Numbered from the stretch's first letter, positions 32,058 through 44,069 are shown. The stretch: DNA of 64,000 bases from Pictodentalium vernedei (GCA_031216915.1 JAUFNR010000028.1:248001-312000); one strand, 5' to 3'. A program made the numbers and translations. The notes: generated by a model not told the origin, from the sequence alone.

Positions 32058-32450
32058 CAATTTATATATTTATTGATGTTTTTAAGGTCACATACTTATG
32101 CACAATGGCTAATCATGACCGTGAGAGTTTTACGGGTGGAGGAAGCCGGAGTACCCAGAGAGAACCACCGAGCAATGACGAACAGCAGCCATCTCCCCAA
32201 CATCGTAACTCCGCACTGCAGCACAGACTGCGTTAGATTGGCTGAAGACATGCGCACCATCGACGTGGAGTATGTCGTAGTACATGGCGTCATTGTGCCC
32301 CCATGTGGACAATCAGTGTTAAGTGCCTTGTCCAAGGACAAAACGCGGGAGTCCGAACCGATCGCTCAGATGGTCACCCATTGAGGACTAACTGGGCTCG
32401 ACGTTGCTTAACTTCGGTGATCTGATGAGAACCGGTTACCGTAATAGGCA
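32058..32450 (-). mobile_element. 5S rRNA-headed SINE (SINE3-type)
   Basis: On the minus strand the head (32450 to about 32352) reads ACCGGTTCTCATCAGATCAC, GAAGTTAAGCAACGTCGAGC and ATGGGTGACCATCTGAG, clearly derived from 5S rRNA and covering its internal promoter region. The body (TTGGACAAGGCACTTAAC, then ACATGGGGGC) and tail (GGGTACTCCGGCTTCC, then TTAAAAACATCAATAAATA) match the tRNA-headed SINE at 49798-50150. Not a functional 5S gene: the 5' part of the 5S is contracted and the sequence runs into the SINE body. Confidence 0.82.
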
Positions 32451-33840
32451 ATTACTCTATCTAGGGCTCATATGTTCGATGGGATTCTGGTCGTTTGAGC
32501 AATCTGAGATGGTTAGCAAGCCTGTACTAGTGCTAGTAATCCTACAGGGCTGCAAGAGTGGAAGAAGACTACAGGATTTCGTGACTATTGTAAAAGCTAA
32601 TCATAGGACAGATGATGGCAATATTGAGAAAATCAGTAATAGTGGTGTTGGAGATATGAAGATCATGGAGAGGTCTAGAACTGGGCAGATGCTAGGAGCT
32701 AAGTTATCATCAGGTATATATAGTACTACATCATCATGTCATAGGTATCCTGCTATTCCCCGATGAGCATTAAGAGTCTAAAAAGAAATCGCTCTTTCGT
32801 TACTCATTTGCTCAATGGGATTTGAGTCATCCGAGCAATGACTTTTTCAGTAACTGCTCAAAAGCTTATTTGCTTGATAACATTCGAGTCATCCGAATAA
32901 TACCTATTCCTGCTTGATTGTATTTTGGGTTTGAGGATCATAGAGGACTTCATTATACACAGGAAAGGCAAAAACAGAGACGACCAAGACAAAATAGACT
33001 GTTGGGATAGGCAGAAATGGGTCCAGTAAAAGGCAAAACAGGCCAGGAAATAGAAGGATAAACCACAGAATATATCGGGATAGATAAAATACCGAGACTA
33101 TGGTGCACATCCGAAACAGTAAAGTTACTCGTATACAAAGGAATGCGTCTATTGTTGAGCAAAAAGAAGAATTCTAGGGGACAACAGATTGAAACCGAAT
33201 ATTTAGTAGGAAATCCACACTAGTAAAAGAACTCTTGGATTTATTTGGGTAATTTTACAAAGTATTCGAAACGCACCTTAAATCACTACATGCTACTCTT
33301 TTAAGCCCAAAACTGAGGAACCTGTGCCAAATAAAGTTCATTTGATGGTTTAGAGGGATTGTCTGGATGTTTGTGGTAATTCGATGTATTCTAGTTCACT
33401 TGAATTTATCCACATGAGACCTCTCATCATTCACTTAGCACTACGTGCTACTATTATAAGATGGGGGTTTGCTAAGTCCGGCTCGGTAGTTTGGGATTAT
33501 TTAGAGGGATTGTCGGGTTGTTTGTGGTAATTAAATTTACTCCTATTCAATCGAACACATCCACCGAACACACCCCTTTCATACTAGAAGGTTTTGGGTC
33601 AAATAGCAACCATGTGCTACCATAGAAACCAAGATGTTGGCCTCAGATATACAAAATGGACGACATACACTTGTCTCACCTCAACAAAACGTGCTGCGCA
33701 TGCACACTAGGACCACGTATCACTATGGGGATGTTGTCACAAGATGTCGCTCACTCTGGCTACTATGACAACCAAAATTGAAGTAACTGGGACATGTGCC
33801 AATGACGTCACATGAGATCCGGCCAGTGTGGGTCGATCGG
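32451..33840. other. no gene; short direct repeats
   Basis: Holds copy 2 of the 50-base direct repeat (32497-32540) and a pair of related segments (TTTAGAGGGATTGTC and TTTGTGGTAATT) at about 33351 and 33501. The 120-codon frame at 32404-32766 overlaps the SINE head and the repeat and is not convincing. Confidence 0.4.
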
Positions 33841-33844
33841 GTAC

Positions 33845-34015
33845 ATGATCTACTACTAACATCAAGCTCAGAGATCAGCGGTTCAATCCCCAGCAGGGGT
33901 AACTGAATTGTGTCATTGGGCAAGGCACTTAATCACAATTGCCCAAGTGGGGGCATGGCGGCGCAGCCATGGGAGCGTTCTGGGAGCACATCCCCCCCAC
34001 CCCCTCCCCCCCCAA
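33845..34015 (+). mobile_element. tRNA-headed SINE, 5' part only
   Basis: GGTTCAATCCCCAGCAGGGG resembles a B box, followed by TTGGGCAAGGCACTTAATC and CCCAAGTGGGGGC, the shared SINE body. It stops at a C/A-rich run near 34000-34022 without the usual tail. Confidence 0.6.
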
Positions 34016-34039
34016 AAAAAAAATTCCGATAGGACCACG

Positions 34040-35080
34040 GATCCAATGTCGAGTTGTGACAGCACAAAAGTGGGTTTAATCATTATCAACTTATCGTCCG
34101 GAAACCAATCGTTTACAATTTCCTCTCTGAAGGGTCACTCTGACCTTGACCATAGACCTACTGATTCCAAAATAAATAGCGCTCTTTCGTGCAATAATGC
34201 TAACCTACCTATGAAGTTTCATGAACGTGGGTGGAACCATTGTCAAATTATCATCTGGAAACCAATTGTTTACGATTTATTATGTTCAAGGTCACTGTGA
34301 CCTTGACCTTTGACCTAGCAAGTCGAGATAAATAGGGGTCTTCCACTCACCTAGGCCAACCTACCTATAAAGATTCATGAATGTGGGTTCAACCGTAGTC
34401 AAATTAGCATCCGGAAACCAATTGTTTACGATTTACTATGTTGAAGGTCACTGTGACCTTGACCTTTCACCCTCGAGTTCAAAATAAATAGGGTTCTTCT
34501 TCTCAGTGATGCCAACCTACCTATGAAAGTTCATGAACGTGTGTCGAACCATTATCAAGTTATCATCCAGAAACCAATTGTTTTGATTTACTATGTTCAG
34601 GGTAACTGTGACCTTGACCTTTGACCAGAGGAGTCCAAAATAATTTGGGTTCTTCCTCTCATAAAAGCCAACTCAGGGCTCGATTTAACTGGATTAGCAT
34701 AGCACTTTGCTCTCCAATTTCTGAATTTTGTTATTCAAGATTTATTAGTTTCAAGTGCTTTTGGATCAACTGCTAATCAATTTTTCAGGGTGAATAGTAA
34801 ATTGCTATTCAAAATTTTCAGATTAAATCAAGCCCTGCAACTTACGTATGAAGTTTCATGAATGTGAGTTTAACCATAGACAAGTTATCTTCCAAAAACC
34901 AATTGTTTACAACTTACTATGTTCATGGTCACTGTGGCCTTGACCTTTGACTAAGCAAGTCCAAAATAAATAGGATTCTTCCACTCACCGATGACAAGCT
35001 ACCTATGAAGTTTCATGAACGTGGGTCGAACCATTATCAACTTATCATCCGGACACCAATTGTTTACCCCCCGCCCACCA
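34040..35080 (+). repeat. tandem array T2 of about 155-base units carrying nuclear-receptor-like motifs
   Basis: Six diverged units, each with ATGAAGTTTCATGAACGTGG, GGAAACCAATTGTTTAC and AAGGTCACTGTGACCTTGAC. Units at 34289 and 34445 contain AGGTCACTGTGACCT, a perfect inverted AGGTCA with three-base spacer, the consensus form of an oestrogen response element. TGACCTTTGACCT at 34304-34316 is a perfect DR1 in reverse. Whether any receptor binds here is unknown. A small element interrupts the array at 34674-34837. Confidence 0.8.
34674..34837. mobile_element. 164-base hAT-type small element with 5-base duplication
   Basis: Starts CAGGGCTCGATTTAA and ends TTAAATCAAGCCCTG, flanked by CAACT at 34669-34673 and 34838-34842. 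Removing it restores the T2 unit sequence. CAGGG ends suit hAT; a 5-base duplication occurs in a subset of hATs. Confidence 0.8.
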
Positions 35081-35099
35081 TTCACCAAACTATAAGTCA

Positions 35100-36400
35100 A
35101 GCTTGACTTCAACACAACTTGACTAAACAAGAGGCCTCAAGGGGCCTTAATCGCTCACCTGCCAAAGTGGTTCAAAGAAGTATTTGGGGTCACATTCAGT
35201 TATACATGGTTCATCAACACTACAAAGGAATGAAGTCCTGAAAGGCAAATTTTATGGAAAAACACTACTGGTAAGGAATTGATTTGAACAAACCTGAACC
35301 TAACATGCACCACCTCACCAATATTAAGCCAGGGACTCAAATTAAACAAACTTGATCCTAATCCCCCTTGATATGTTATATATACCAAATATGAAAGAAT
35401 TCTGACTGGTGGATCTGAAGAAGGAGGTTTTTAAAGAAATGTCCTCACATTGCATTAAGTTAAACTTTGGGCTCAAACAGGGAGCCAAAATATTTACCCA
35501 GGTAACCAATTTGAACAAACCTGAAACTGACTCACCTCAAGATGTTGCATACCAAATATGAAAGGATTCTGACTGGTGAATCTGAAGAAAAAGATTTTTC
35601 AAGAAATTCCCTCATATTGCACTAAGTTAAAATTCAGGCTCCCATAGGCAGCCCAAATATAAATCCAGGGACTCGATTTGAACAAACTTGAATCTGCCCC
35701 CCCCCCCCACCCCTATAGATGTTGTATACCAAACATGAAAGGATTCTGATTGGTGGATCTGAAGAAGATTTTTAAAGAAATTTCCTCAAATTGCACAAAG
35801 TTAAACTTTGGGCTCCAATAGAGAGCTCAAAAACTAACCAAGGGACCCAATTTGTACAAACTTGAATCTGACCCCCCCCCCCCCCCCCCCCCCCCTAGAG
35901 ATGTTGTATACCAAATATGAAAGCATTCATACCAAATAGAAAAGATTTTTAAAGAAATTTCCTCATATTTCACTAAGTTACAATTTGAGCTCCTATAGGG
36001 AGCCCAGTTATTAACCCATGGACTCGATTTGAACAAACTTGAATCTGGCTGACCCCCCCCCCCCCCCCCTTCCCCCCCTCCCCCCCCCCCCCCCCCCCCC
36101 CACACACACCCCTAGAGATGTTATATATCAAATATCAAAAGATTCTAAATGATGGTTCTGGAGAAGATTTTTTTAATTTTTTAAAAAAATGTATGGGTGC
36201 TATCAGAGTAATGCCCCTTGTGGTGCCCCATTTGTACAAACTTGAACTGACATATGATGAGGAACATGAACACCATATTTGGTTCAATTTGGTCCAGTAA
36301 TTTGGGAGAAGTCGATAATGTAAAGTTCAAGACGGACGATGACGGACTACGACGTCCGGCAAGTGATAAGTTAAGCTCCGTTCGGTGAGCTAAAAATCAG
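35100..36400 (-). repeat. tandem-unit repeat family T1, copy 2 (inverted)
   Basis: On the minus strand it starts AGCTCACCGAACGGAGCTTA (a hairpin), then CGTCCGTCTTGAACTTTACA, followed by six or seven units with GGGCTCCCTAT, AAATCTTCTTCAGATCCACC and ACATCTCTAGGGG, ending AGGCCTCTTGTT. C-runs at about 35699, 35874-35895 and 36054-36101 (G-runs on the minus strand) all fall at the CTCTAGGGG position of the unit. Confidence 0.8.
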
Positions 36401-37877
36401 CCATACGCCCCCCCTCCCCTCCAAGTTAACCCATATAGGGAACATCAGGCAAAAAATTTTAATATCGAGATATTTATACTTTCAGGATGTATAAGGGGGA
36501 GGGGGTGCGTAATAGCAGATTTATGTGTGATATCCGACCTATCTCAATTTGATGACACCAATGTTGTCAATTATTTGCCAGACTCAAGAAAAAAAATGTC
36601 GCCGGTGTTCCATAGCCGGATTTACGAAATAACGTCGCCGTTATTTGGTAATTTATCTGTTTCTTCTGGTCCGGGGTCGCTATTTAAAATTGATGAATCT
36701 CTTGGTGCGACGGGAAAATGAAGGAATCGTTAGCAAAAGACGGTAATATTATTTGATCAGCAATTGCTGCCAGTTTTAAAAAAACATAAACCGGCTATTT
36801 GTCTTTATTTTGTGTGATATCATTAGGCATACTTATTTAATTCTATTCATTTAGTTTCCTATTTTTAGTCGAAGTTTAAAAAAAAAAAAACCCTTGACTA
36901 TTGGTATGGCGAGGGCCGGCCGCCGGCCCTTTTTGCTAAAAAATTTAGTTATTTCTGGACGGATTTTGATTTTCTGTTTGTGGCTTGATAATTATGCATG
37001 TGCAACACCCAATGACGCAAAATAGGGCGTGTCCACGCTTTTTCACAAGAGTTATGGCCCTTTGTTAAAATCTACTAATTTTGAGCTTCATAGCGCGATA
37101 CTTCAACAAACGTCAACCGATTTGACAGTTATTTGGCACATGGGTCTCAAGGAACAATGTCTTGGTCGAGTTCGAAATGGGTTCGGCCCAAAGTACGGCT
37201 GAAGAATTATTGGGCTGACTTTGTCATTTTTTGCAAATCTTTTGCTTGATACTAATGATAGCGCCATAACTTGAACAAATGTTAACCGATTTGATTCTTT
37301 TTTTATTGTATGGGTTTCCAGGATAATTGTCTCAACCAAGTTCGAAAATGTTCTGTCGGATATATGACCGCAGAATTATTGAGTTGACGTAGTCATTTTG
37401 TTCAGATTCGTTATTTAGAAACAGGTCCTCTCATGCTTTTTGGTTCATAGTTATCCACCGTTGTATTAGCCACGAAAACACGACCCCACATCGGCAATAA
37501 ATAGAGTTGTTGAGTTGACGTTCGTTTCGTGATTGATCATAATTCAATGATTCACATTATCATAATGATTATTATTGTCCTCACACAAGGTGAATGGGAA
37601 ATACATTTGAAAAAAGAGTTCCAATGTGGCCTAATTATTGATGCCTTTCACATGTCCACATGTCCTTAAATAAACTGGTTTTGCGTCCATTGCTCCAATA
37701 GATTAGAGAAATTGTGTTCCACTACCCCCTCCCCCCACCCCACAAAACAAACGTTAACGTCAATTTTGTTTCTAAAATTGGGGTTGCAGCTATATTATTC
37801 ACCAATATAGTTCAGCGATCTGCATGTAGTGGCTGCCCCTCTCCGTCAACGGTTCAGATTCTTCCCATTCAATCCTA
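36401..37877. other. no gene; two weak tandem units
   Basis: About 37040-37220 and 37250-37410 are related (GTCAACCGATTTGA / GTTAACCGATTTGA, then AATTATTGGG / AATTATTGAG), another tandem-unit family. GGGCCGGCCGCCGGCCC near 36914 is a short GC palindrome. A 64-codon frame at 36527-36721 is not recognisable. Confidence 0.45.
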
Positions 37878-37884
37878 TAAAAAA

Positions 37885-39435
37885 AAAAAAATAAATGTTT
37901 TATAATTTCCTAAAGCATCTTGCTTTATTACATAATTTTCAGGGCATGGAGCACATGCTAATGCATTCTGTGAAGTAGAGGATTCATTTTTCCTTTTTAA
38001 CAGCCAGCAATCAGATAGTAAATGCCCTGGTTTCTTACAATAATTACAAGTTTTAGTTGAACTGTTGGGTCGTAATGGTGTAGGGCTGGCATTAGATGAC
38101 TTATTCTCATTAGGCTTCCTATTAAATTTGGGTGGTGAAAAGTTTGGAGGATTGGAAGGATGAGTTTTATCTGAAGTTGGTCTAGGTCCATTTTGGAAAG
38201 AATTCTTGTGGAGCCAAAAATTTGTGGAGTTACGACTCATTTTATGAGTTAAGGCATAGTCATCTACAAGTACTGCTGCTCTGTTTAATGTGTCAACTTT
38301 TTGTTCATCCAGGTGGGCCTTTATATCTCAATGTATCGTTCCTTTAAACTCTTCAATTAGCATCATTTCCTTTAATTTTATAAAATCTTTCCCTATTTCT
38401 TTTGAATGTCACCACCTGTCAAATAAATTTTGCTTTTTTCTGGCAAATTCCACATGAGTTTGATTTTCGTTTGTATAATAATTTCTGAATTTCTGCCTGT
38501 AGGCCTCTGGAACAAGTTCATATGCCTTAAGTATAGCCTCTTTAACAGTGTCATAATTATTGCTTTGCTCAGAAGATAGAGCGGAATAGATTTCTTGGGC
38601 CTTCCCTTTCAAAACACTTTGTAATAGCAAAGTCCAGACATCCCTTGGCCATTCTAAACTTGCTGCCACTTTTTCAAAATGTGAAAAATATTTATCAACT
38701 TCTTTTTCTTGAAAGGGGGAATGAGCCTAACATGTTAAGTTGTATCAAATCTACTTGGGGAAATTACATTTGAGCCTTGACGTTGAGATTCTAATTCTTT
38801 TATTTTTATTTCCTTTTGGGCCTGAATTTCAATTTCCCTTAAATGCATTTCTTTTTGAGCCTGAATTTGTTCCATTTCTTTTTGAGCCGGAATTTGTTCC
38901 ATTTCTTTTTGAATCTGAATTTGTTCCATTTCTTTTTGAGCTTCTAATTCTTTTAATTTTAATTCCCTATCCTCTTTTTCGTTTTGAGCCTGAATTTGTA
39001 TTTGTTCCCTTTCTTTTTGAGCTTCTAATTCTTTTAATTTTAATTCCCTATCCTCTTTTTCTTTTTGAGCCTGAATTTGTATTTGTTCCCTTTCTTTTTC
39101 AGCATCAATTTCTTTTAATTTATTTAATTTTCCTGTCTTTTCATTTCTTGTTGCATTACTAACCTCTTTTGTTCCAGTTCTAACTTTTTGAGTTCAAGGG
39201 CATCAGTAGTAGGTTCTGATTCAGAGGGGGGAGTTTCAGACTGAGGCAAAAGGCCTTCCTCCATATAATAAACAACAATGAGCTGTTTAAGTTTATGTTT
39301 GTTCAGACCAGGGGTGGCAGGTAATTTTAGATACTGTGCAAGTTGAAATAAATCCTCCTTCTTAAGATATTCTAAAAGGGCCAAACTAGGAGAGCTTTCA
39401 AAATCAGAAATAAATTCTGTCACAATAAATACCAT
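37885..39435 (-). pseudogene. broken retrotransposon gag
   Basis: Pieces in order from ATG 39435: an N-terminal domain with helical repeats (LLEYLKKEDLFQLAQYL); a long Gln/Glu/Lys coiled-coil region with QAQKEMEQIQ-like repeats (39150-38760); a capsid-like domain related to SCAN (38669-38409; EWPRDVWTLLLQSVLKGKA, then AYELVPEAYRQKFR); and a CCHC zinc knuckle, CNYCKKPGHLLSDC (near 38050-38010). Stop codons and frame changes separate the pieces. Gag would package element RNA into particles in the cytoplasm. Assignment of the capsid to the SCAN-related class is from recalled family features. Confidence 0.72.
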
Positions 39436-39571
39436 GATGAAAAGGTTTGCTGGCTCTCAGATTACATGAATAATATTACTGAAATTTTCTGAGAAAATTT
39501 AAATGTTTTGAAAGTGAGCCAAAATAATAATTGCAATATGCAAATAAAGCTTTCTCGTTATCTTGTATTCA

Positions 39572-39589
39572 ATCCCGGACGAGCCCCCA
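39572..39589 (-). promoter_or_regulatory. primer-binding site for tRNA-Pro
   Basis: TGGGGGCTCGTCCGGGAT on the minus strand, the sequence that pairs with the 3' end of tRNA-Pro in many retroelements. It lies five bases beyond the LTR end. Confidence 0.85.
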
Positions 39590-39594
39590 ATTTC

Positions 39595-40427
39595 TGTTAC
39601 GGTATGGAAATATTATTGATATTTGTAACAGAAAGAAATCTGAGAATCAGCAACAATAACTATGAATTTAACTATTCTGAAATTTAATTTTAAAAAAATT
39701 AATATAAAAAAAAAACCGATACAAAGATCTTTTACACAAATTGGTTTACAGAAAATAAAAACAGTGGTACTTATCAATTATTGAATTAGTCCAAAGTACA
39801 GTTTGACAGAATCCAGTAATCCAGTGGTGAAGAATCTTGTGAAGAGTTACCAGCTGGTAGTATTAAATCCAAGAATGTCTCTTCAGAAACAGTATCCCGT
39901 AGATTTGTAATAAAATTTTCACTTAGAAATTTCAGCAGTCTCCAATAAAATATAATAAAGTGCTCCGCAAAATTCAAATGGAGTAAAAATCCAAGAAGTA
40001 TTGGCACCACAGGTAATTTTCAAATAATCCAGTAGAATCCTGGCTTTTCACAAAATATTATTCTGTTTCATAGAAAGTATAAATTCTCTTTTCCAAGACG
40101 GAACAAATTCTCTTCAAAATTCTCTTTTGGAATCAATCTTCCAAATTCTCAAAGAAGCACTGCTTCTATAATAAATGCACTGTTCTGAAACGATATTAAT
40201 CTCCAATGGAAACAACTGAAGTGAGTCTTTCTGAAATGGCTTTCTAAAAATGAGTTTTTGAGTTCTGTTGACAAACCTTTATATAGTACCCAAAGAGAAT
40301 GTTCCAGAAGATGAAAATTCTACAAATTTCTATCAGTTTCTAGGTGATTCTGTCATAGTTCAAGTAAACAAGGTCCTTGACCCACTTAAACAATCAACAG
40401 CTATATGTACAATATATTAGTGTAACA
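39595..40427 (-). repeat. 5' LTR, 833 bases
   Basis: Begins TGTTACACTAAT and ends CCATACCGTAACA on the minus strand, giving 6-base inverted tips TGTTAC/GTAACA. TATATAAAGG at 40285-40276 is a good TATA box about 145 bases in. Only one LTR is in the window, so the boundaries rest on the tips and the primer site. Confidence 0.72.
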
Positions 40428-40634
40428 AAGATGTAAACAAAGGTCACTCAGTGCAAATGAGTCAGACCAGTCAGAAAATGCAGAAATAAAAATATCTATC
40501 TGATATAATTATCAACTAAGGATATATCAATCTCAATATAATATGGGGCTATATAACAGGTGTCATACTGAAGATGATGACTTTGTTGTATCTGCTCTTG
40601 TTATGTCTGGCGCACTGGATATCAGACACAAATC
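40428..40634 (+). pseudogene. upstream piece of a broken hAT transposase (outer copy)
   Basis: The last 60 bases read DDDFVVSALVMSGALDIRH, which looks like the hAT motif region around LDPRHK. They run in frame into LRFL after the insertion at 40635-44391. The frame is not open further back and the rest of this copy upstream is not visible. Confidence 0.5.
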
Positions 40635-41387
40635 TAGTGCTGGGCGGTTTCCCAATTAATCGAGTATAGCCGGTTATGAAATGAATATCGTTGGTAATAT
40701 CGCGGAAAAAACAAAAAAACAAAATATTGTCTTTATTTTCAGATACGAGAGTAACCAAGTGTACTCAACTGAAAATTTGATATATTATTTTATTCATTTG
40801 CTCAGAAAATATTTTTTAAAATGCCGAAGCTGAATTCGTAGCTAATAAATAATTAAGCTGGTGTTATGAACCATTTTACACTGAAGGGAACTGTAGTTCA
40901 CTGTTGAAAAAATTGGTAAATCCATTTATTGGGTCCTCTTCCATTGCATGATCCGGTACACATGTTAGCGCCTTTAAATATCAGGACGATATGGGTTTCC
41001 TCCCTTCGTCTTCACATATTTTGACCTACAAGTTTTTGCTCCCGTATCCGTGAGCTTGAATCATTTGCTGAAGAGTGAAAAACCGGTCTGACATAAAGTG
41101 ACTTTTGGATTGAAATGTTTTTTAAAGAGGTTTTCACGGTAGGTCGAGAGTATTCGACATTCAACCCCACTGGCATTCTGTGTAACTGTACTGTAACACA
41201 GGCATCTGTTTCTCGTGGCGTTTTTCGTTCAACTGACGTGTGAGAATCCACTGGGCCGAACATACGGTGGAACTTGTTTTGCTTGCATGGTCTCAAATCG
41301 ATTCTATATTCTTGTTAACAGGCACACGAGAACTTAATCTCTTGAAATAAATCTGACCCTTCAAGTTTGAAAAACGCAATATTCAAA

Positions 41388-43735
41388 ATGAGTTTCGTTG
41401 AGAAAAAGAAAATTAAATCTCCAGTTTTGGATTACTTTGGTTTCCTGGAAGAAGAGGGACCGTCAACTTCAAAATCAATTAATTATGATATGCCATCGTG
41501 CAAGTTATGTGCAAAGACTGTGGGCGCTAAAGGTGGAAATACAACAAATTTGTATAACCATTTAAAACTTCACCACCCCATTGAATTCAGTACGGCCAGG
41601 AGCAAGCAACCTGCAAAACCGGCCACAAAATTCACACTGGGCATGAAAGGGACGAATGCTGGAAGGGGTGATGTGGAACAAACCTCAATTAAAGAAAGTT
41701 TTATTACGTCTGAGAAATATGACAGAAATGGCAGAAGATGGGCCAAACTAACTGACGCAGTGACATTTTGTCTCACAAAAGACCCATGTACAGTGTTGAG
41801 AAAAGTGGTTTTAAAAAGTTACTCGGTGAATTCGACCCAAGATATGAACTCCCCAGTAGGAAGTATTTTTCGCAAAAGCCTATCCTCCAATTGTACAATA
41901 GTCTAAGGGTTGAAATTGCAAGTTCCCTTCTACTGCCAATATTTCGCTGCAACCACCGATTTGTGGTCGAGTGGAATTACAACATTTCCGTACATGAGTT
42001 TCACCATACATTATATTGACAATTCATGGCAAATGAACTCAAAGTGTCTTGAAACTGTTTTCATGCCAGAGGACCACACGGGTGAAGTCAGGCTTGGCAA
42101 TTTCAGGAGAGCGATTTTTTAGCTCTCCTTACTGCCCTCCTGAAAGAATTAAGGAGAGCGATAAATTGCCCTCCTAAATATTTTGGTCTGGGATGATTGA
42201 GATTACATGTATTATGCTCACATTAAATTTTTGCTGTAAAGCAAAAATGTAATTTAACTTCGAAGTCACATAACATCACATAATTTCATTTTGAAAGTGG
42301 TTTAGTGGTAAAAGGTAATGGCTGCAACTGTGTTTGGGTATGTACGTTGTACATACCCAAACACAGTTGCAATCATTTGAAGCAAAATGGGTCACAGCAA
42401 TATTTTATTTTCTGTCAGTTTCAACAACTGACATCACAGTTTGAAGGGTAATTATTCAATGAATATTGACACTATAATATACTACCATTACTACTATCCT
42501 GTCACCCTGTCACTTGAAGTAAGTGCACCAGGATGTGACTGTAGATTGAAGCAGACCTGTTGTCCAAGAAAGTCATACGCCTACCACTACCACCTTCAAC
42601 CCACCCACCCATCCCCCCCCCCCCCCCCCACCCAACTTGGGCACACGCAGGACTTGTCAACTGTGTGTTCGGTTGTTGAGTGAGACATCTAGATGTCTAA
42701 GAGATTTCGCTTTACCTTAGTAAAGTTAATAAAATCACTGATGTAATAGTCTGTTGGTTTCAGTTTCAGTGAGTTCATTCAACTGGATACTTAAAATGCT
42801 GTGTAAAGCTAATTGCTCTCTTTAGCTGATTGAGGAGAGCGATGTTTTGCCCTCCTGCATTTTTCAGAATGCCAGGCCTGTAGAGCATGTCTGGTCACAG
42901 TGTTGAACTGCATTCATATGATATATCATGGTTCAACTGCCTTCCATGTCAAAAAAAAATTAGGAGAGCCATTGGCTCTCCTAGATCATTTCAGGAGAGC
43001 GATTTTTAGCCCCCCTAAATTTTTCAGAATGCCAGGCCTGTGAAGTAATTGAAGATGCTCTGGCTGACATTCTGGAGCAGTGGGAACTGAAAGAGGCCAA
43101 TCTGGTTGATATAACCTCAGACAATGCATCAAACGCAATAAAGGCAATAGACCTGAAAAAATGGCGAAGAATGTCATGCTTTGGACACCGTCTCAACTTG
43201 GCAGTTCACAAAGGGGTGGATGACAAGGACCCTAGAATAAGCAGAGCTTTAGGTGTAGCTGGCAAAATAGTGGCACACTTCAGCCATAGCTGGAAGAAGA
43301 AGCGTGAGCTAAACAGGGTTCAGCAAGAAATGAATATTCCTGCCCATTCACTTGTCATGGCATGCGACACACTCTGGGGCAGCAGTCATAAACAGATATC
43401 CCAGATTTTGGAACAGGAAAAGGCTATTGTCAAAGTTCTAAGTACTGACAGGAAAGCAACACATCTGATACCAAAGTGGCAGGGCATTAAAGTTTTAGAA
43501 TCCATCAGTGCCGCACTTAGTCCCCTTGCTGAGTTCACAGATATTCATTCAGGGGAGAAAAATATAACTATTTCTTATGTGTTACCTATTCTCCACTTGT
43601 TTGAAAATGATATGCTAAAGCCCAAAGATGATGACACTGAACTCACCAAGGACCTGAAGTCTAAAGCTCTCCAATACATGCAGTCAAAGTATGCTGAAGG
43701 GGATGTGAGGGAAATTATTGAAATTTATTATGGCC
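41388..43735 (+). pseudogene. BED-finger hAT transposase, broken
   Basis: From ATG 41388 a BED-type zinc finger is clear (CKLC, then NLYNHLKLHHP). Then come FDPRYELPSRKYFSQ, a catalytic motif FAATTDLWSSG (near 41950, in another frame) and MPEDHTGEV. After the insertion it resumes at about 43036 with ADILEQWEL, DITSDNASNAIKA and the CFGHRLNLAVHK motif, and stops making sense near 43735 at VREIIEI. At least two frame changes (about 41780 and 41910) precede the insertion. ZBED-type hATs continue with a dimerisation domain, here absent; a similar domain lies outside the element at 44407-45069. Confidence 0.78.
42095..43030. mobile_element. 0.9 kb insertion in the hAT gene with AGGAGAGCGAT motifs
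   Basis: It separates the HTGEV and ADILEQWEL parts of the transposase. TTCAGGAGAGCGATTTTT occurs near both ends, TTTTTCAGAATGCCAGGCCTG occurs at about 42862 and 43022, and AGCTCTCCT/AGGAGAGC inverted pairs are frequent. A 49-base hairpin (42323-42371, CAACTGTGTTTGGGTATGTA) and a C-run (about 42616-42630) are inside. Family unknown. Confidence 0.55.
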
Positions 43736-43997
43736 ATCGGCTTAATTAATCGCTTGACCCAGGTCCAAGTACTTCTTTGACTTTCACCAACCACTTTCGT
43801 CCTTTCTTACAAGATGTAAAATAAACCTTGAATGAAAAAATGTGCTGAATTTCTGGAGATGGGTAGAATCATCCCAGACGAAAAAAAAAGGGATATTTGA
43901 AGAACATTCAGTAAGTCAGTTCCGCCAGAGACGCTTGATCAACACAAATCATTCTTGGTCAATGGTCAGTAATGGTCACGTTGAAAAGTTGTCGACT

Positions 43998-44069
43998 TTA
44001 GAATCTGACAATACGATGTATTGTTCCCCCACCGGCGTGGGAACAACACACCATATCGTCAGATTCTAT
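43998..44069. repeat. 72-base hairpin
   Basis: AGAATCTGACAATACGATGT and GTTCCC pair with their inverses around CCCACCGGCGTGGG, with a few mismatches. Confidence 0.7.

Larger units (their letters stand above)
37878..40427 (-). mobile_element. truncated gypsy-like LTR retrotransposon (5' LTR, primer site, broken gag)
   Basis: On the minus strand: LTR 40427-39595, primer-binding site 39589-39572, then gag from 39435 to about 37900. The copy ends at an A/T run (37878-37891) before any pol sequence. Gag type and primer site suggest a Ty3/gypsy element with SCAN-related capsid, possibly the Gmr1-like group. Gag carries stops and frame changes, so it is dead. Confidence 0.78.

Noticed and set aside
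32350-32450. A 5S rRNA gene on the minus strand
   Set aside because: The 5' part of the 5S is contracted and the sequence continues directly into a SINE body and tail, so it is a SINE head.
36898-36940. A terminator-like GC hairpin followed by T residues
   Set aside because: Bacterial-type terminators are not relevant here; it is a short chance palindrome.
38740-39162. A 140-codon plus-strand gene rich in Phe, Leu and Pro
   Set aside because: It is antisense to the Gln/Glu coiled-coil part of the gag remnant.
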